Assembly: GCA_002716045.1 (NCBI GenBank)
Contig: PAZC01000014.1
Coordinates: forward strand, 36,750-100,749
Length of the DNA stretch: 64,000 bases
Direction of reading: 5' to 3'
DNA from: Opitutia bacterium
GTDB lineage: Bacteria; Verrucomicrobiota; Verrucomicrobiia; Opitutales; Seribacteraceae
Both the position numbers and the translations under genes were made by a program. The notes beneath the pieces were generated by a model. The model searched no databases. It saw only the letters and a program-made list of their open reading frames with translations, and was not told where the DNA came from. Position 1 is the first letter of the stretch; each line of letters opens with the position of its first letter. Below are positions 48,073 through 59,700 of this stretch, piece after piece.

Positions 48073-51000
48073 ATGTCTAAGTTCAAGGCCATGAAGTTAT
48101 CCCGAACATTGAACCCTGCGAGCATCGTCGCGGCTCTCATTTGCTCGACCCCGGTTGAATCGAAAGAAGGCATTGATTTCTTCGAAGCCAAGATTCGTCC
48201 GGTGCTGATTGAGCACTGCTACGAGTGCCACAATAGTTCAGGCAAAGCAAAGAGCAAGCTGGTCTTGGATTACAGGCAAGGCCTTTGGGACGGAGGCAGC
48301 GAAGGCCCATCCATTGTTCCAGGGAAACCCGATGAAAGTCTCCTTTTGCAAACCATGCGTCATGACTTCGAGGACCTGCGCATGCCCAAGAACGGACCCC
48401 GTCTAGAAAAACAGGTACTGGCCGATTTCACCAAATGGATTGAAATGGGTGCCCCCGATCCTCGAGACAAGCCGCCATCAGCCAAAGAACTGGCTGACAC
48501 CACTTCATGGGAAGCCGTCCGCGAACGGCGAAAGAAATGGTGGAGCTTTCAACCCATAAGCAAACCAAAGGTTCCCTCGCCCCGCGATGCAAATTGGTCA
48601 CAACATCCGGTAGACAAGTTTGTTCTATCCCGCTTGGAACAAAACGAACTTTCCCCCAATGAGGAAGTGGATGCTCTCACTCTTTTGAGGCGTCTAACCT
48701 TCTCCTTGACTGGTCTACCCCCCACCCCTGTTCAACAGGATGATTTTGCAAAAACCGCAGGAGAAAACGTTCAGGTTGCCACGGAAAAACTGGTGTCCGA
48801 ATTATTGGCTACTCCTCAGTTCGGGGAACGTTGGGCAAGACACTGGATGGATTGGGTGCGCTATGCGGACTCTCACGGTAGCGAGGGCGATCCCACCATT
48901 CCCAATGCCTACCGCTATCGCAATTATTTGATTCGGGCCCTAAACTCCGACGTGCCATACGACCAACTGGTACGCGAACACTTTGCGGGAGACCTGATCG
49001 CGAAGCCCCGAGTTGATGAGAAACTTGGATTGAATGAGTCTGCAATTGGTACAGCTAACCTGCGGTTTGTCCTGCATGGTTTTGCTCCAACAGACGCATT
49101 GGACGAGCACGTTCGTTTCACGGATGACCAAATCGACGTCTTGACCAAGACATTTCTTGGATTAACCGTATCTTGCGCCCGTTGCCATGACCACAAGTTC
49201 GATGCCATAAGCCAAAAGGATTACTATGCCCTCTTTGGCATACTTTCGAATGGCAGGCCTGCCCAACGGGTAATTGAGTCCCCGGAAAGGCTGGCAAAGA
49301 ACAAAACCGAGTTAATCAAGCTCAAGGGACGCATTCGTAACGAGTTGGCCAAAGCTTGGAAAACAACCGCTGCCGAACTTGCTGAAACTCTGCAAAAACC
49401 GCCATCCAAGAAATGGCAAGACGCCATCGGCGATGGAAACCCTCACAACCTATTTCGTACTTGGGCTAGACTGCGCAATGCAAAGAAGGAAAATTTCGCT
49501 CAGGCATGGGAAGTTCAACGCAAGGAATTCCAAGCAAGCAAGGATACTTTGAACAAGCGTCACTCCGGGACTTACCGGCAAAGTTGGCAACTAGGCGTGG
49601 AAAAAGATTATGCCAGATGGTCCCGTAGCGGCCCCGGCATGGGCGACAAACCAGCGCCCGCTGGTTCATTTCAAGTGCTAACCTCGGGAGACCGCATAAT
49701 CGACCGTATTCTGCCATCCGGGGCCTACACCCATCTTCTTTCCAGAAAACATAACGGAGCCCTGTCATCCCCCCGATTTAAGTTCGATGAAGGCAATGTC
49801 TGGATACGGGCCATGGGAGACAAGGGCACAACACTCCGTTACGTGGTTTGGAACTATCCTCGCCGAGGAACCGTTTATCCAAAAGGTTCCCCCGACCCCA
49901 ATCAGGAAAAATGGATCAACTGGAACACCAAGTACTGGTCAGGTGACGATGGTTATCTGGAAGCAACCACCAACCGAGACCATCCAGTCGAGGCAGGAGG
50001 AGGTACTACATCTTGGTTCGGTATAACCGAAGCAGCTTTGGTGTCACCTGGACAAAGTGCTCCTCGCGACGAGATCGCCGAAGTACTGGCCCTGCTTTTC
50101 ACTGGTGGAAAAATTCCAGCGTCGGCCCAAGAACTCGCCAATAAATATGCGCAAGCAATGGAACTGGCAATTGATGCTTGGGACAAAGACAAGGCGAGTG
50201 ACTCGCAAGCCAGGGCATTGAATTTCCTCGTAAGGAAAGGATTGCTTCCCACATCGATGAAGGAATTGCCCCAACTCGCGGAACTCGCAAAAGAATACCG
50301 GCGGCTGGAAAGCGAAGTGGTCTCGCCAAGACTGGCCCCAGGCATCCTCGACAACGAACCATTCGAGCAACCACTCTTCGTTCGAGGCAATCACAAGACC
50401 ATCGGGGACCCCGTGCCACGTCGCTTTCTGGAAGCCTTTGATGACACCCCTTATTCCAAGAATACAATTGGCAGGTTGGAATACGCGGAGGATATTTTGA
50501 ACCGTGACAATCCTTTCGCCGCGCGAGTCATCGTGAATCGCTTGTGGCACCATCTTTTCGGTCAAGGCATTGTGGCAACTACCGACAATTTCGGGCGACT
50601 CGGTGAAAAACCAAGCCATCCCGAACTCCTTGATTACTTAGCCTCCAAGCTGCGCGAGGACGGATGGTCGCTAAAGAAAATGATCACCTTTCTTGCCACC
50701 ACAAAAGCCTTTCGCTTGACCTCGAAACCATCCGGTCAGGCATCGGAAAAGGATCCCGACAACGCACTGCTGTCTCATGCCAATCTTAAGAGACTGGAAG
50801 CCGAACCCATTAGAGACGCTCTCCTCACCGCCTCCCAAAAAATTAATCTCGGTGGAGTGGCAGAAGGGGGATCAGTCGGCGGCAACACCACGCGAAGAGC
50901 CGTTTACAAACAAGTGAGACGAAATTCCCTAGACCCGTTCCTGACTGTTTTCGACGCACCCGTTCCAGCCACCACAAAGGGCAGGCGAGACGCCACCAAC

Positions 51001-52143
51001 GTACCTGCGCAATCACTTACCATGATGAATGATCCCTTCGTCATCGGAGCTGCTCGCGACCTCGCCAAGAATGTCGAAGGCACCACCGAGGCGGAACGGA
51101 TTTCCAACATGTTTCGCCTCGCTCTCGGCAGACCGGCCAGTGATCAGGAAACTGCCCGCGCCGAAGCTTTTATCAAAGGTGCTACAGAGGCCGAAGCCAA
51201 GCAGTTGTCCGAAAAAAAAGCAGTCCAAAAGGATCTTGATGAAAACACACGGAAATTAAGTGCAATCGTAGACCCCGCCCGTGCCAAAATCCTCGAGGGG
51301 AGGGAGTCGGGAAAAAGTGAAAAGCCAGTGGGTCCCAAACCTAACCTGCACTGGGACTTTAGCAGCGGTTGGAAGGACACTATCCTTGGCGTTGCAAGCC
51401 ATCCCAAAGCCGGTGCCAAAATAGAAAACGGTGTCCTTCTGGTTAATAGAGGTGGTTACGTAGTGACCGATGCAATTCCCTTGAACATCAGTGACAAGAC
51501 ATTGGAGGCATGGGTGAAACTGGACAACCTGGGGCAACGAGCGGGAGGAGTCATCACCATACAAACGCCTAACGGTTCGATATTCGATTCGATCGTCTAT
51601 GCGGAACAAGAAGGCAGACGCTGGATATCAGGGAGCAACGGCTTCAGGCGTACAAAATCTTTCGGTGGAAGCGAGGAAAAGGAAGCGGAAAAGGACTTCG
51701 TTCACCTCGCCATCACTTACCAAGGTGACGGAACCATCACAGGATACCGCAACGGACGTCCCTATGGGAAACCCTATAAGACGGGACGCTCCACTTTCCC
51801 AAGTGGGAAAAGTGTATTGACCTTCGGGATCCGTCATTTGCCAGCAAATCCCCAGCGAATGCTTGACGCCCGTATCAGGGAAGCCCGGCTTTACGATCGC
51901 GCCCTGAAACCGGATGAGGTGATGGCTTCGTTCGGAGGTTCATCCGACTATGTTTCACAACAAGAACTTGTCGCCGCCCTATCGCCGCAGCAACGGAAGG
52001 AAAAAGGAGTTCTCGAGAAACAAAGGGCCATACTCGAAAAGAAGCTCCAGGAATATGAATCCCAAGGCAACGTAACCGGAAGGGGTCTTCAGGACATCGC
52101 CTTGGCCCTGTTCAACATGAAGGAATTCATCTACTTGAAATAA
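48073..52143 (+). CDS. PSD1/PSCyt1 protein: cytochrome-type, DUF1549, DUF1553 and LamG-like domain
   Basis: CYECHNSSGKAKSKLVLD; SPNEEVDALTLLRRLTFSLTGLPPTP; NRLWHHLFGQGIVATTDNFGRLGEKPSHPELLDYLA; LamG-like NISDKTLEAWVKLDNL. Confidence 0.93.
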   Translation: MSKFKAMKLSRTLNPASIVAALICSTPVESKEGIDFFEAKIRPVLIEHCYECHNSSGKAKSKLVLDYRQGLWDGGSEGPSIVPGKPDESLLLQTMRHDFEDLRMPKNGPRLEKQVLADFTKWIEMGAPDPRDKPPSAKELADTTSWEAVRERRKKWWSFQPISKPKVPSPRDANWSQHPVDKFVLSRLEQNELSPNEEVDALTLLRRLTFSLTGLPPTPVQQDDFAKTAGENVQVATEKLVSELLATPQFGERWARHWMDWVRYADSHGSEGDPTIPNAYRYRNYLIRALNSDVPYDQLVREHFAGDLIAKPRVDEKLGLNESAIGTANLRFVLHGFAPTDALDEHVRFTDDQIDVLTKTFLGLTVSCARCHDHKFDAISQKDYYALFGILSNGRPAQRVIESPERLAKNKTELIKLKGRIRNELAKAWKTTAAELAETLQKPPSKKWQDAIGDGNPHNLFRTWARLRNAKKENFAQAWEVQRKEFQASKDTLNKRHSGTYRQSWQLGVEKDYARWSRSGPGMGDKPAPAGSFQVLTSGDRIIDRILPSGAYTHLLSRKHNGALSSPRFKFDEGNVWIRAMGDKGTTLRYVVWNYPRRGTVYPKGSPDPNQEKWINWNTKYWSGDDGYLEATTNRDHPVEAGGGTTSWFGITEAALVSPGQSAPRDEIAEVLALLFTGGKIPASAQELANKYAQAMELAIDAWDKDKASDSQARALNFLVRKGLLPTSMKELPQLAELAKEYRRLESEVVSPRLAPGILDNEPFEQPLFVRGNHKTIGDPVPRRFLEAFDDTPYSKNTIGRLEYAEDILNRDNPFAARVIVNRLWHHLFGQGIVATTDNFGRLGEKPSHPELLDYLASKLREDGWSLKKMITFLATTKAFRLTSKPSGQASEKDPDNALLSHANLKRLEAEPIRDALLTASQKINLGGVAEGGSVGGNTTRRAVYKQVRRNSLDPFLTVFDAPVPATTKGRRDATNVPAQSLTMMNDPFVIGAARDLAKNVEGTTEAERISNMFRLALGRPASDQETARAEAFIKGATEAEAKQLSEKKAVQKDLDENTRKLSAIVDPARAKILEGRESGKSEKPVGPKPNLHWDFSSGWKDTILGVASHPKAGAKIENGVLLVNRGGYVVTDAIPLNISDKTLEAWVKLDNLGQRAGGVITIQTPNGSIFDSIVYAEQEGRRWISGSNGFRRTKSFGGSEEKEAEKDFVHLAITYQGDGTITGYRNGRPYGKPYKTGRSTFPSGKSVLTFGIRHLPANPQRMLDARIREARLYDRALKPDEVMASFGGSSDYVSQQELVAALSPQQRKEKGVLEKQRAILEKKLQEYESQGNVTGRGLQDIALALFNMKEFIYLK

Positions 52144-52146
52144 GTC

Positions 52147-53547
52147 ATGCAAAACACCATCAGCCGTCGTAACATGCTGTCCCGTTGTTCCACGGGATTT
52201 GGACTTCTAGCCCTCCAAGGCCTGCTACAAAAGGAAGCCGGCCTTTTCGCCAAAAGCGCCAAGAAGAAAGCCAAAAGCGTGATCTTCTGCTATATGTCAG
52301 GCGGTGTATCGCAAGTGGATAGCTTCGATCCCAAGCCAACGCTCACAAAATTCGCTGGCAAACCCATGCCGGTAAAAGTCGAACGGACGCAATTCAATCA
52401 AAATGGCAACGTTTTTCCAAGCCCCTTCGAATTCAAACCTTATGGCAAGAGTGGTATTCCAGTAAGTTCCATGTTCCCTAAAATCGGGGAGATGGTGGAC
52501 GAGCTAGCTGTCATTCGCTCTATGACGAGCAAGGTGAACGAGCATGCCCAAGGCAACTATGCCTTTCACTCCGGATTCCCTTTCATGGGACATCCAAGTG
52601 CCGGAGCCTGGGTAAGCTATGGACTTGGTTCCGCGAACAAAAACTTGCCTGGATTTGTGGTCTTGCACAGCGGTGGTTCAGTCGCTCCACATGGTGGAGT
52701 GGGTCTCTACGGAAGCGGCTATTTGCCCGCTGCGCACCAAGGATCCATCCTCCAGGTAGACAAGTCCGAACCAGTTAAAAACGTGAAGCCGCGGGAAACA
52801 CTTATGGCCCAACGCAGCCGGCTGGGATTCGTCAATGGATTCGATCAAGATTTCCTCTCCCAAACAGGGAAAAATCCAGAGGTGGAAGCGGCTATCCGCA
52901 ATTACGAAACCGCCTACCGGATGCAATCCGCAGTTCCCGAATTGTGCGACCTAAGCGGAGAAACCGAGGCCACCAAGAAACTCTATGGCATCGATTCTCG
53001 TGACAAGCAAACGGCAGGATATGCCCGGCAATGCCTGCTCGCCCGAAGATTGGTTGAACGCGGCGTGCGCTTCGTCGAGCTCAGTTGCCTGAACGAAGGA
53101 ATCGGAGCCGGCAATGCCGCCAATCCCTGGGACCAACACGGTCAATTGGAAAAGGGACACAAGGCGATGGCCTATCAAGTGGATCAACCCATTGCAGGTC
53201 TTCTTAAAGACCTCAAGGCTCGTGGCTTGCTAGAGGAAACCATAGTTGTTTGGGGTGGTGAATTCGGGCGCACCCCGTTTACCCAAGGAAGCAACGGTCG
53301 AGACCACAATCCTTACGGCTATTCCGTCTGGTTAGCAGGCGGTGGAGTCAAAGGTGGAACCATCCACGGAGCAACGGATGAATTCGGTTATCGCGTCACC
53401 GAGAACAAATGCGATATCTATGACCTCTGGGCTACCGTGCTGCACCTCCTGGGACTCGATCACGAGCACCTCACTTTCCGCCACGGTGGACGCGATCTTC
53501 GCCTGACCGACGTTCACGGTGAGGTGATAAGTTCCATCGTAGCTTGA
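52147..53547 (+). CDS. DUF1501 protein
   Basis: [68 protein letters not shown]; 3 bp after the DUF1553 gene. Confidence 0.94.
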   Translation: MQNTISRRNMLSRCSTGFGLLALQGLLQKEAGLFAKSAKKKAKSVIFCYMSGGVSQVDSFDPKPTLTKFAGKPMPVKVERTQFNQNGNVFPSPFEFKPYGKSGIPVSSMFPKIGEMVDELAVIRSMTSKVNEHAQGNYAFHSGFPFMGHPSAGAWVSYGLGSANKNLPGFVVLHSGGSVAPHGGVGLYGSGYLPAAHQGSILQVDKSEPVKNVKPRETLMAQRSRLGFVNGFDQDFLSQTGKNPEVEAAIRNYETAYRMQSAVPELCDLSGETEATKKLYGIDSRDKQTAGYARQCLLARRLVERGVRFVELSCLNEGIGAGNAANPWDQHGQLEKGHKAMAYQVDQPIAGLLKDLKARGLLEETIVVWGGEFGRTPFTQGSNGRDHNPYGYSVWLAGGGVKGGTIHGATDEFGYRVTENKCDIYDLWATVLHLLGLDHEHLTFRHGGRDLRLTDVHGEVISSIVA

Positions 53548-53574
53548 TTTTAGGCTGAAACCTATCAATTAAGG

Positions 53575-53607
53575 AAAAAAGCCCGCCCGCTTCGAGCGGG
53601 CTTTTTT
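53575..53607 (+). terminator. Strong intrinsic terminator (bidirectional-looking)
   Basis: AAAAAAGCCCGCCCGCTTCGAGCGGGCTTTTTT, 27 bp after the DUF1501 stop; GCCCGCT-TCG-AGCGGGC stem followed by T6 and preceded by A6. Confidence 0.9.
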
Positions 53608-53706
53608 GTAGTTTGGGTAAACAATACCGAAGCCAAGGCAGGCAAAGCAGAAGATGACAAAAAAAAATGTCAATTTTCTAGGTTTTTGTTTAATACCTTG
53701 ATGATG

Positions 53707-53748
53707 AAGTAATAGGTTTACTCTCACGCACATGGGAGAAAATTACTT
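53707..53748 (+). promoter_or_regulatory. Imperfect leader hairpin upstream of the giant GH13 gene
   Basis: AAGTAA(TAGG)TTT(A)CTCTC-ACGCACAT-GGGAG(A)AAATTACTT, about 14 pairs, 51 bp before the start. Confidence 0.35.
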
Positions 53749-53799
53749 GCGACAACAGATTCAGAGAACATTCAGCAACTGCCTAGCCCACCAATTGTT

Positions 53800-56700
53800 T
53801 TGAAGAGAAACTCTACGAAATTGATTGCTTGGCAGCGCATTCTCCTAGCCCTTGCCCTTGTATTGCCAGGCTCGTTGTCAGGAGAGGCAATGCTCCAATA
53901 TTTCAACACCAGTTGGACGGAAATAACGAGGCGGATGCCTGAATTGGCGGAAGCAGGATATAGTTCGCTTTGGTTGCCACCACCCACCAAGGGCAGTGGT
54001 GGTCTGTCCGTCGGATACGATCTTTGGGACCCTTTCGACCTGGGTGGCAAGGAGCAACGAGGCACATTCAACACGCGATATGGCACAGAGGCTGAACTTC
54101 ATCGCCTGATTGAAACGGCCCACAGATTCGGGATTCGGGTGTACTTCGACAACATCATGAATCATCGAGCCTTCGACGTGCCTGGATACAACGACTTCGC
54201 TCCACCCGACATATATCCCGGCATGCGACCGGAGGATTTTCACATTCGCCGGACAGAGGATGGTTATTACCGCAAGTGGGACAATGTAAGGGAATGGTGG
54301 AGTGAATGGCAGGTACAAAACCTGGGGCTTGCCGATTTGGTGGACATTGCCACCGAACCAGGAACAACAAATAAAAACTTTGGCGCATGGGAAGGTGCCA
54401 CCACGGAGAAAATCAAGTTTCTGCGGCATCCGGACAATCCAGAGTACTATTCGTACGATGCCAATGGAACCTATGTCGGGTTTGGCAAGAACAACGGTTT
54501 GACGAGCGAATATCTGTCACAACACGAAGCATTCTATTCCGAATACGTGGAAACTTACCTAAACCGAGCTGTGCGTTGGCTGATGGACCGCACCAAGGCA
54601 GACGGCTTGCGATTAGATGCGGTGAAACACATTCCCGCCGATTTCTTCGGAGCTACATATGGAGACGACCGTGATCGAAGCAATTACGGATATCTCGGGC
54701 AAGCACAGGAACAATTTAACCTGAGCCGGGGGTTTTCCGATTGGGGCAATCATCGCGACACCGTGTTCGACACCGAGCTTCCACGCGACGATGCCATGAT
54801 GTTCGGCGAACATCTGGGGGCGCCTCCAGGGGTGGAGGATTACATCAATTCCGGCATGCGGTTGCTAGACAATGACCTTAGGCATCACTTGAATAGCCAA
54901 CTTGGAAATCCATGGGGCACCTTGGCCGGCATGGATGCAGCAGGTAGTTATGGCTTCGCACCCGGATCTTCGGTCATGCATGCCCAAAGCCATGACAGTG
55001 AATATGCCGCCCGACGAGAACTGCAGCACGCCCTTTACCTGACGCGTGGTGGAATCGGAATCATCTATTCGGACGGCAACTACAAGGCAGGGATCCTCAA
55101 GGGAAGCGGGGGGGCTTTCCCGCGTCATGCAAACACCAACTTCCTCGGGCAATGGGGCGACAACCGCATTCCTAACCTACTCTACTTTCACGAACATTTT
55201 GCCCGTGGGTATCAAGTGGGCCGATGGAGCGATGGAGACGTGGTCATATACGAACGCGTGGACAAACGAGACAATCCTAACATGTCCGATGCAGCAGGCA
55301 CTGTTGGCTTGATAATGATTAATGACAATTACTCCAGCGGCCAGAATCGAGGTTTCACCACGGGGTTTCCCGCAGTGGGCGGAACGGACAACGACGCATA
55401 TCTCTACAATTACTCGTCCTACGGTGGAGGCTTTTACAAGTACGCCAGTCAATTGAACCAAGTGGTTATTCCCGCAGGCGGCTATTTCCTATTCTCATGG
55501 CGAAGTCCGGAATCATCGGATCTCTGGGAATTGGCAGGAGGTCACCCCTTGAGCATTATGCAGGATGGGAATCCAGTGGGAACAGTCTCAGTCAAAAGAA
55601 CCGACGGACCTGACGGTGATCCCGGCTTCAATCCCTATGGCGTGCCCGACGATGACACGAATGATTTCTCCTATTTCTGGAACGTGCCCAGGGTCACCAA
55701 CGGAACAAACCTAAAGTTCGTGGTGCGAGCCGATGGCTCGACTGAAAACGTTTTGCTCAAGCTTGACGGCGGGATAGACCTGAATGGGAACGGTCGGCGA
55801 GACAATGCTCCAGCCCTCTCCTCCGACGTTACTCTCGGATACGAGCAAATGAATTTCGTGGCTCGCCAAGGACCTGAAAAATTCGCGGCCCGGGACACCG
55901 GTCGCAATATGATCGGATCGGCTGGCGCGGAAACCTATTGGTGGCATGCCGACAATGAAACTTTTTCTACTGTTAATGGCGTGACCGGGCACGGTTCCTT
56001 TCCCAATGAAACCGCCCATTGGGTTTATCATGATCCGGAGCAAAACAACGACCAAGGCGTTAAACAGTTTAATATGGAAAACAACACAGCCACAATCTGG
56101 TTAAAGATCGGCTATCGGCTAGAGATCAACCAAGCACGCCTCTATTACACAACGGATGGAACCAATCCCGAGGGGGCTGGAGGACAAGGTCTAGGCGTAA
56201 CTCAATCCATCTCCTTCGCTTTTTCTCACTCTGATGAACAGGAGGCCACAGTGGATTGGTGGAAAGCAACGATCCAACTCCCTGAATCAGGAATTTTGAA
56301 GTACAAAATCGGCGTGTATCGCAACGAGTCAAACGGTGTGTCAGTAGCCAGTGTTTTCCCAAAAAACGAACCCTCCGTATCTCTGAAGAAAAAAATGCTC
56401 ACAATGTTTGAGTTAGATGGATTCAACGCGAAGACCATCGAATATTATCCTCACAATGACTGGGGAGACAAGGCAACCGGCCTAAAGGAAGGCTTCCATT
56501 ACCTCAAAGGGCGTGCTTTTCTGAGCCGTCTTGGACAGGCTCCCATCTACAACACCTTCACCCAAACTTTTTACTATGACACCAAGCGCCCCGAGGGTGA
56601 AGTAAGCTTTCCCGCGGCGGACGGAGAAGAATTGTTCGGTTCCGAATACGGGTTCGTGGTTCGCACCGATCCGAGTGTGACCGAGGTGTTCTTTAACATA

Positions 56701-59700
56701 CAGGACAACGATTCCTCAAATGATGACAGCCAAACCGGAGCCCTCAATGGAAATGGCGGCAACGGTGGAGGCAATGCAAGCGCTTGGGTCCAAGCCACGG
56801 AAATAACGTCCAGGCAAGACTTGGGCGCCAATTATCCAAAGGAATGGAGATTTAGTTATCGCAACGTGCCCCCGGGCGGCGGCGAGGCAACCGTGAGGAT
56901 CGCCCTGAAAGAGATATCATCATCCAATAACTTGGATCAAACGGAGGAGGAGGGACATTTTAGCCTGTTGCAACGTACCGTGAAAACCAGCGGGCCCAAC
57001 CATCGACTTTTTGCAACTTGGCCCCAAAGCGATGGTGAAAAAGTGGGACAGGACTACGTGATGAAGACCTACCTGAGCACCAGCCTCGTGGAGGGCAAAA
57101 GCGATGCCGAGGTATTGGCAAATTTAACCATCAGCGTAGATGACTCCTTGCAACAAGAGGCACCCTACCCCGCTGCCGTTGCCCTAGACTTGTCAAACGC
57201 CTGGGTCGAACGAGAGGTCGTGCCAGGATTAACTGCCTTGGCATACAAATTGCCCATCTTGCGAAATCCCGAAGGAGCACCGGATAACTTCAGCCAAACA
57301 ATAATAGTGGATTACAAGGATGAGGGAGCAGGTGTGGATCTGCGAACGTTGCGTACCGTAAAAACCGATTTCATCGACCATGGTCCGGTAAACCCGATAC
57401 TAAAGGTAAACGGCGTGAATGCGGACTACACTTCAACCCATCTCTTCATAGATGAGGTGCAAGGAAACCAAGAAGATTTGGAAATCGTCCTCGAAGCGCC
57501 GCATGTCACGGTGGCTGAAGTCTACACGAACCTGAACAATCGAGACCTTGCCACAAGCGACTCAAATGGAGATGGCATCGAGGACGGAATTCATCCACCC
57601 GATCGTGACTCCGTTTCACAAGCAAACAACAATGGGTATTACCAGGTCCATGCAATGACCTTTGATGCTTCTCGAGGCGAAGCAGGTGCCTGGGTCTGCC
57701 AACTAAAGGCCAGCAAAACGGGGGCCTATCGGATCACTGCCCGATTCAAGATACAGGATGATGCCGACGTATGGCACTGGTATACCAACGACGGGCGTCG
57801 CGATCATGCCGTCGTGGTCACTCCCATGACTGCCCAAAGCGCTATAATGTATGAGCTCAATCCGCTCTCAGTGGATGCTGCGGGAGATAGTTTCGTAACC
57901 CGTAGCACCTTCGAGGATTTACATGACCAAAATCGATGGAATCTCGACTATCTGAAAGGCATGGGGGCGAACTGGTTGTGGTTCCAACCCATACATCCCC
58001 GCGGCGAGGACGGACGAGAAAACGTTAACGGACAACCTTACGACCCAGGCAGCCCTTACGCGGTAAAAAACTTTTTCGAGGTAATGCCTCAATTGAGCAA
58101 TGCAAACACTCGATCCGGTGCGATGCAGGCCTTTCAGGATTTCGTGGCGGCGGCCGACGACAAGCAGGTCAGCATAATGATAGACGCTCCATTCAATCAC
58201 GTGGCATGGGACGTCGAACTGGATGAAAAAGGGGTGGAAATATTCGGGACTGGATCAGCCGGAGATAAAATTCGGACAATCCTGCCTGGCTTCTTTTCCA
58301 GAGCCGATGACTACGGGTCACCCGCTCGCAATGAAAACGAAATTGCGACCGCCCCCGATCGTGATGACTTTGGTAAATGGAACGACGTAAAAGACGTTTA
58401 TTTCGGCAACTACTCGGCGCTTGTTCGAGGCAATGATCCATCCGAACGCAATCCTCATCAAAACGAAGAGGACATTTTTGACTACACGGGGCCTGGTTGG
58501 AACGAACAAACCCGCAAGACTTGGAAGTATTTCGCATCCTACGCCCCTTATTGGTTGGAGAAAACTGGTTTGCCAGCGGGACAGTCAATCGAATTTCAGA
58601 CTCAAACCGGCATAGACGGTTTGCGAGCAGACTTCGGTCAAGGACTGCCACCGCAGTTATGGGAGTACGTCATAAACGTGGCCCGGGCACGCAAATGGAG
58701 CTTTGTTTTCATGTCCGAAGCCTTGGACGGAGGAGCAGTCACCTATCGCTCGAGTCGCCACTTCGACGTTCTCAACGAAAACCTGCTCTTCTCCCTGCAA
58801 TCCGCAACAAGTCCGGAAAACTACCGCCAAGCAATTGAGAACCGGCGTATCTCCTACGGCCAAAGCCTTGTCCTGCTCAATAACGTCTCCCATGACGAGG
58901 AAAATTATCAGGATCCGTGGCAAGCTTTCATACGGTACGCAACGGTTAGCGCGCATGCCGGTATACCGATGTCATTCATGGGACAGGAATTGGGTATTTC
59001 ACGAACCTATGGCTTCAATCACTACGAAACTAACTTCGGCAAGCAGGTCCCTCACTTCAAGCGCTATAATTCGATGCAACCCATTTGGGACAACAATGAC
59101 TTTGGATTGGATCAATTGTACAAAACTTACGCGAGCATCGGAAGGGCTCGCGCCACAAGCCCGGCGCTTCGGTCTTCCCATCGCTATTTTCTAAACGAAA
59201 CATCAACCAACGCGGCCCATGCAAAGATTCACGGGGTAGCCAAGTGGGACCAACCAGGGTCATCGCCCGAGACCTCGGACGTCGTCCTCGCTTTCGTCAA
59301 CCTAGATCGCGACAACCAGCAATCGGGCACTTTCGATCTAAGCCCAGATGGGAACGAGGCCTTTCTCGGCATAGAAAAGGACCATCTATACAACGTATCA
59401 AACCTAGCCTCCTTTCAGGCCGAAAAGCAAGAAGCCTTTTTGTGGGCGGAAGCTCGGACTGGCCAAGACCTTTTAGACAATGGCATATTTGTAATGCTTA
59501 ACCCCGTGCCGAATAGTGATGGCGGGTGGGCAACCGCTCCATACGAAGCGCAATTCCTCAAGTTACACGACCTCACGACACCTCGCCTGGAAGTCAATGC
59601 TTCGACGGGAGGCAGTGCTTCCGGAACCGGGAACTACGCCTTTGGAAACAACCCCATCATCCATGCCATTCCCGATGAGGGCTATGCCTTCGATAATTGG

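Noticed and set aside
53655-53672. TGACA-A(n)-TGTCA inverted repeat in the intergenic region after the terminator
   Set aside because: Only 5-bp arms around a poly-A tract; likely chance in AT-rich intergenic DNA.
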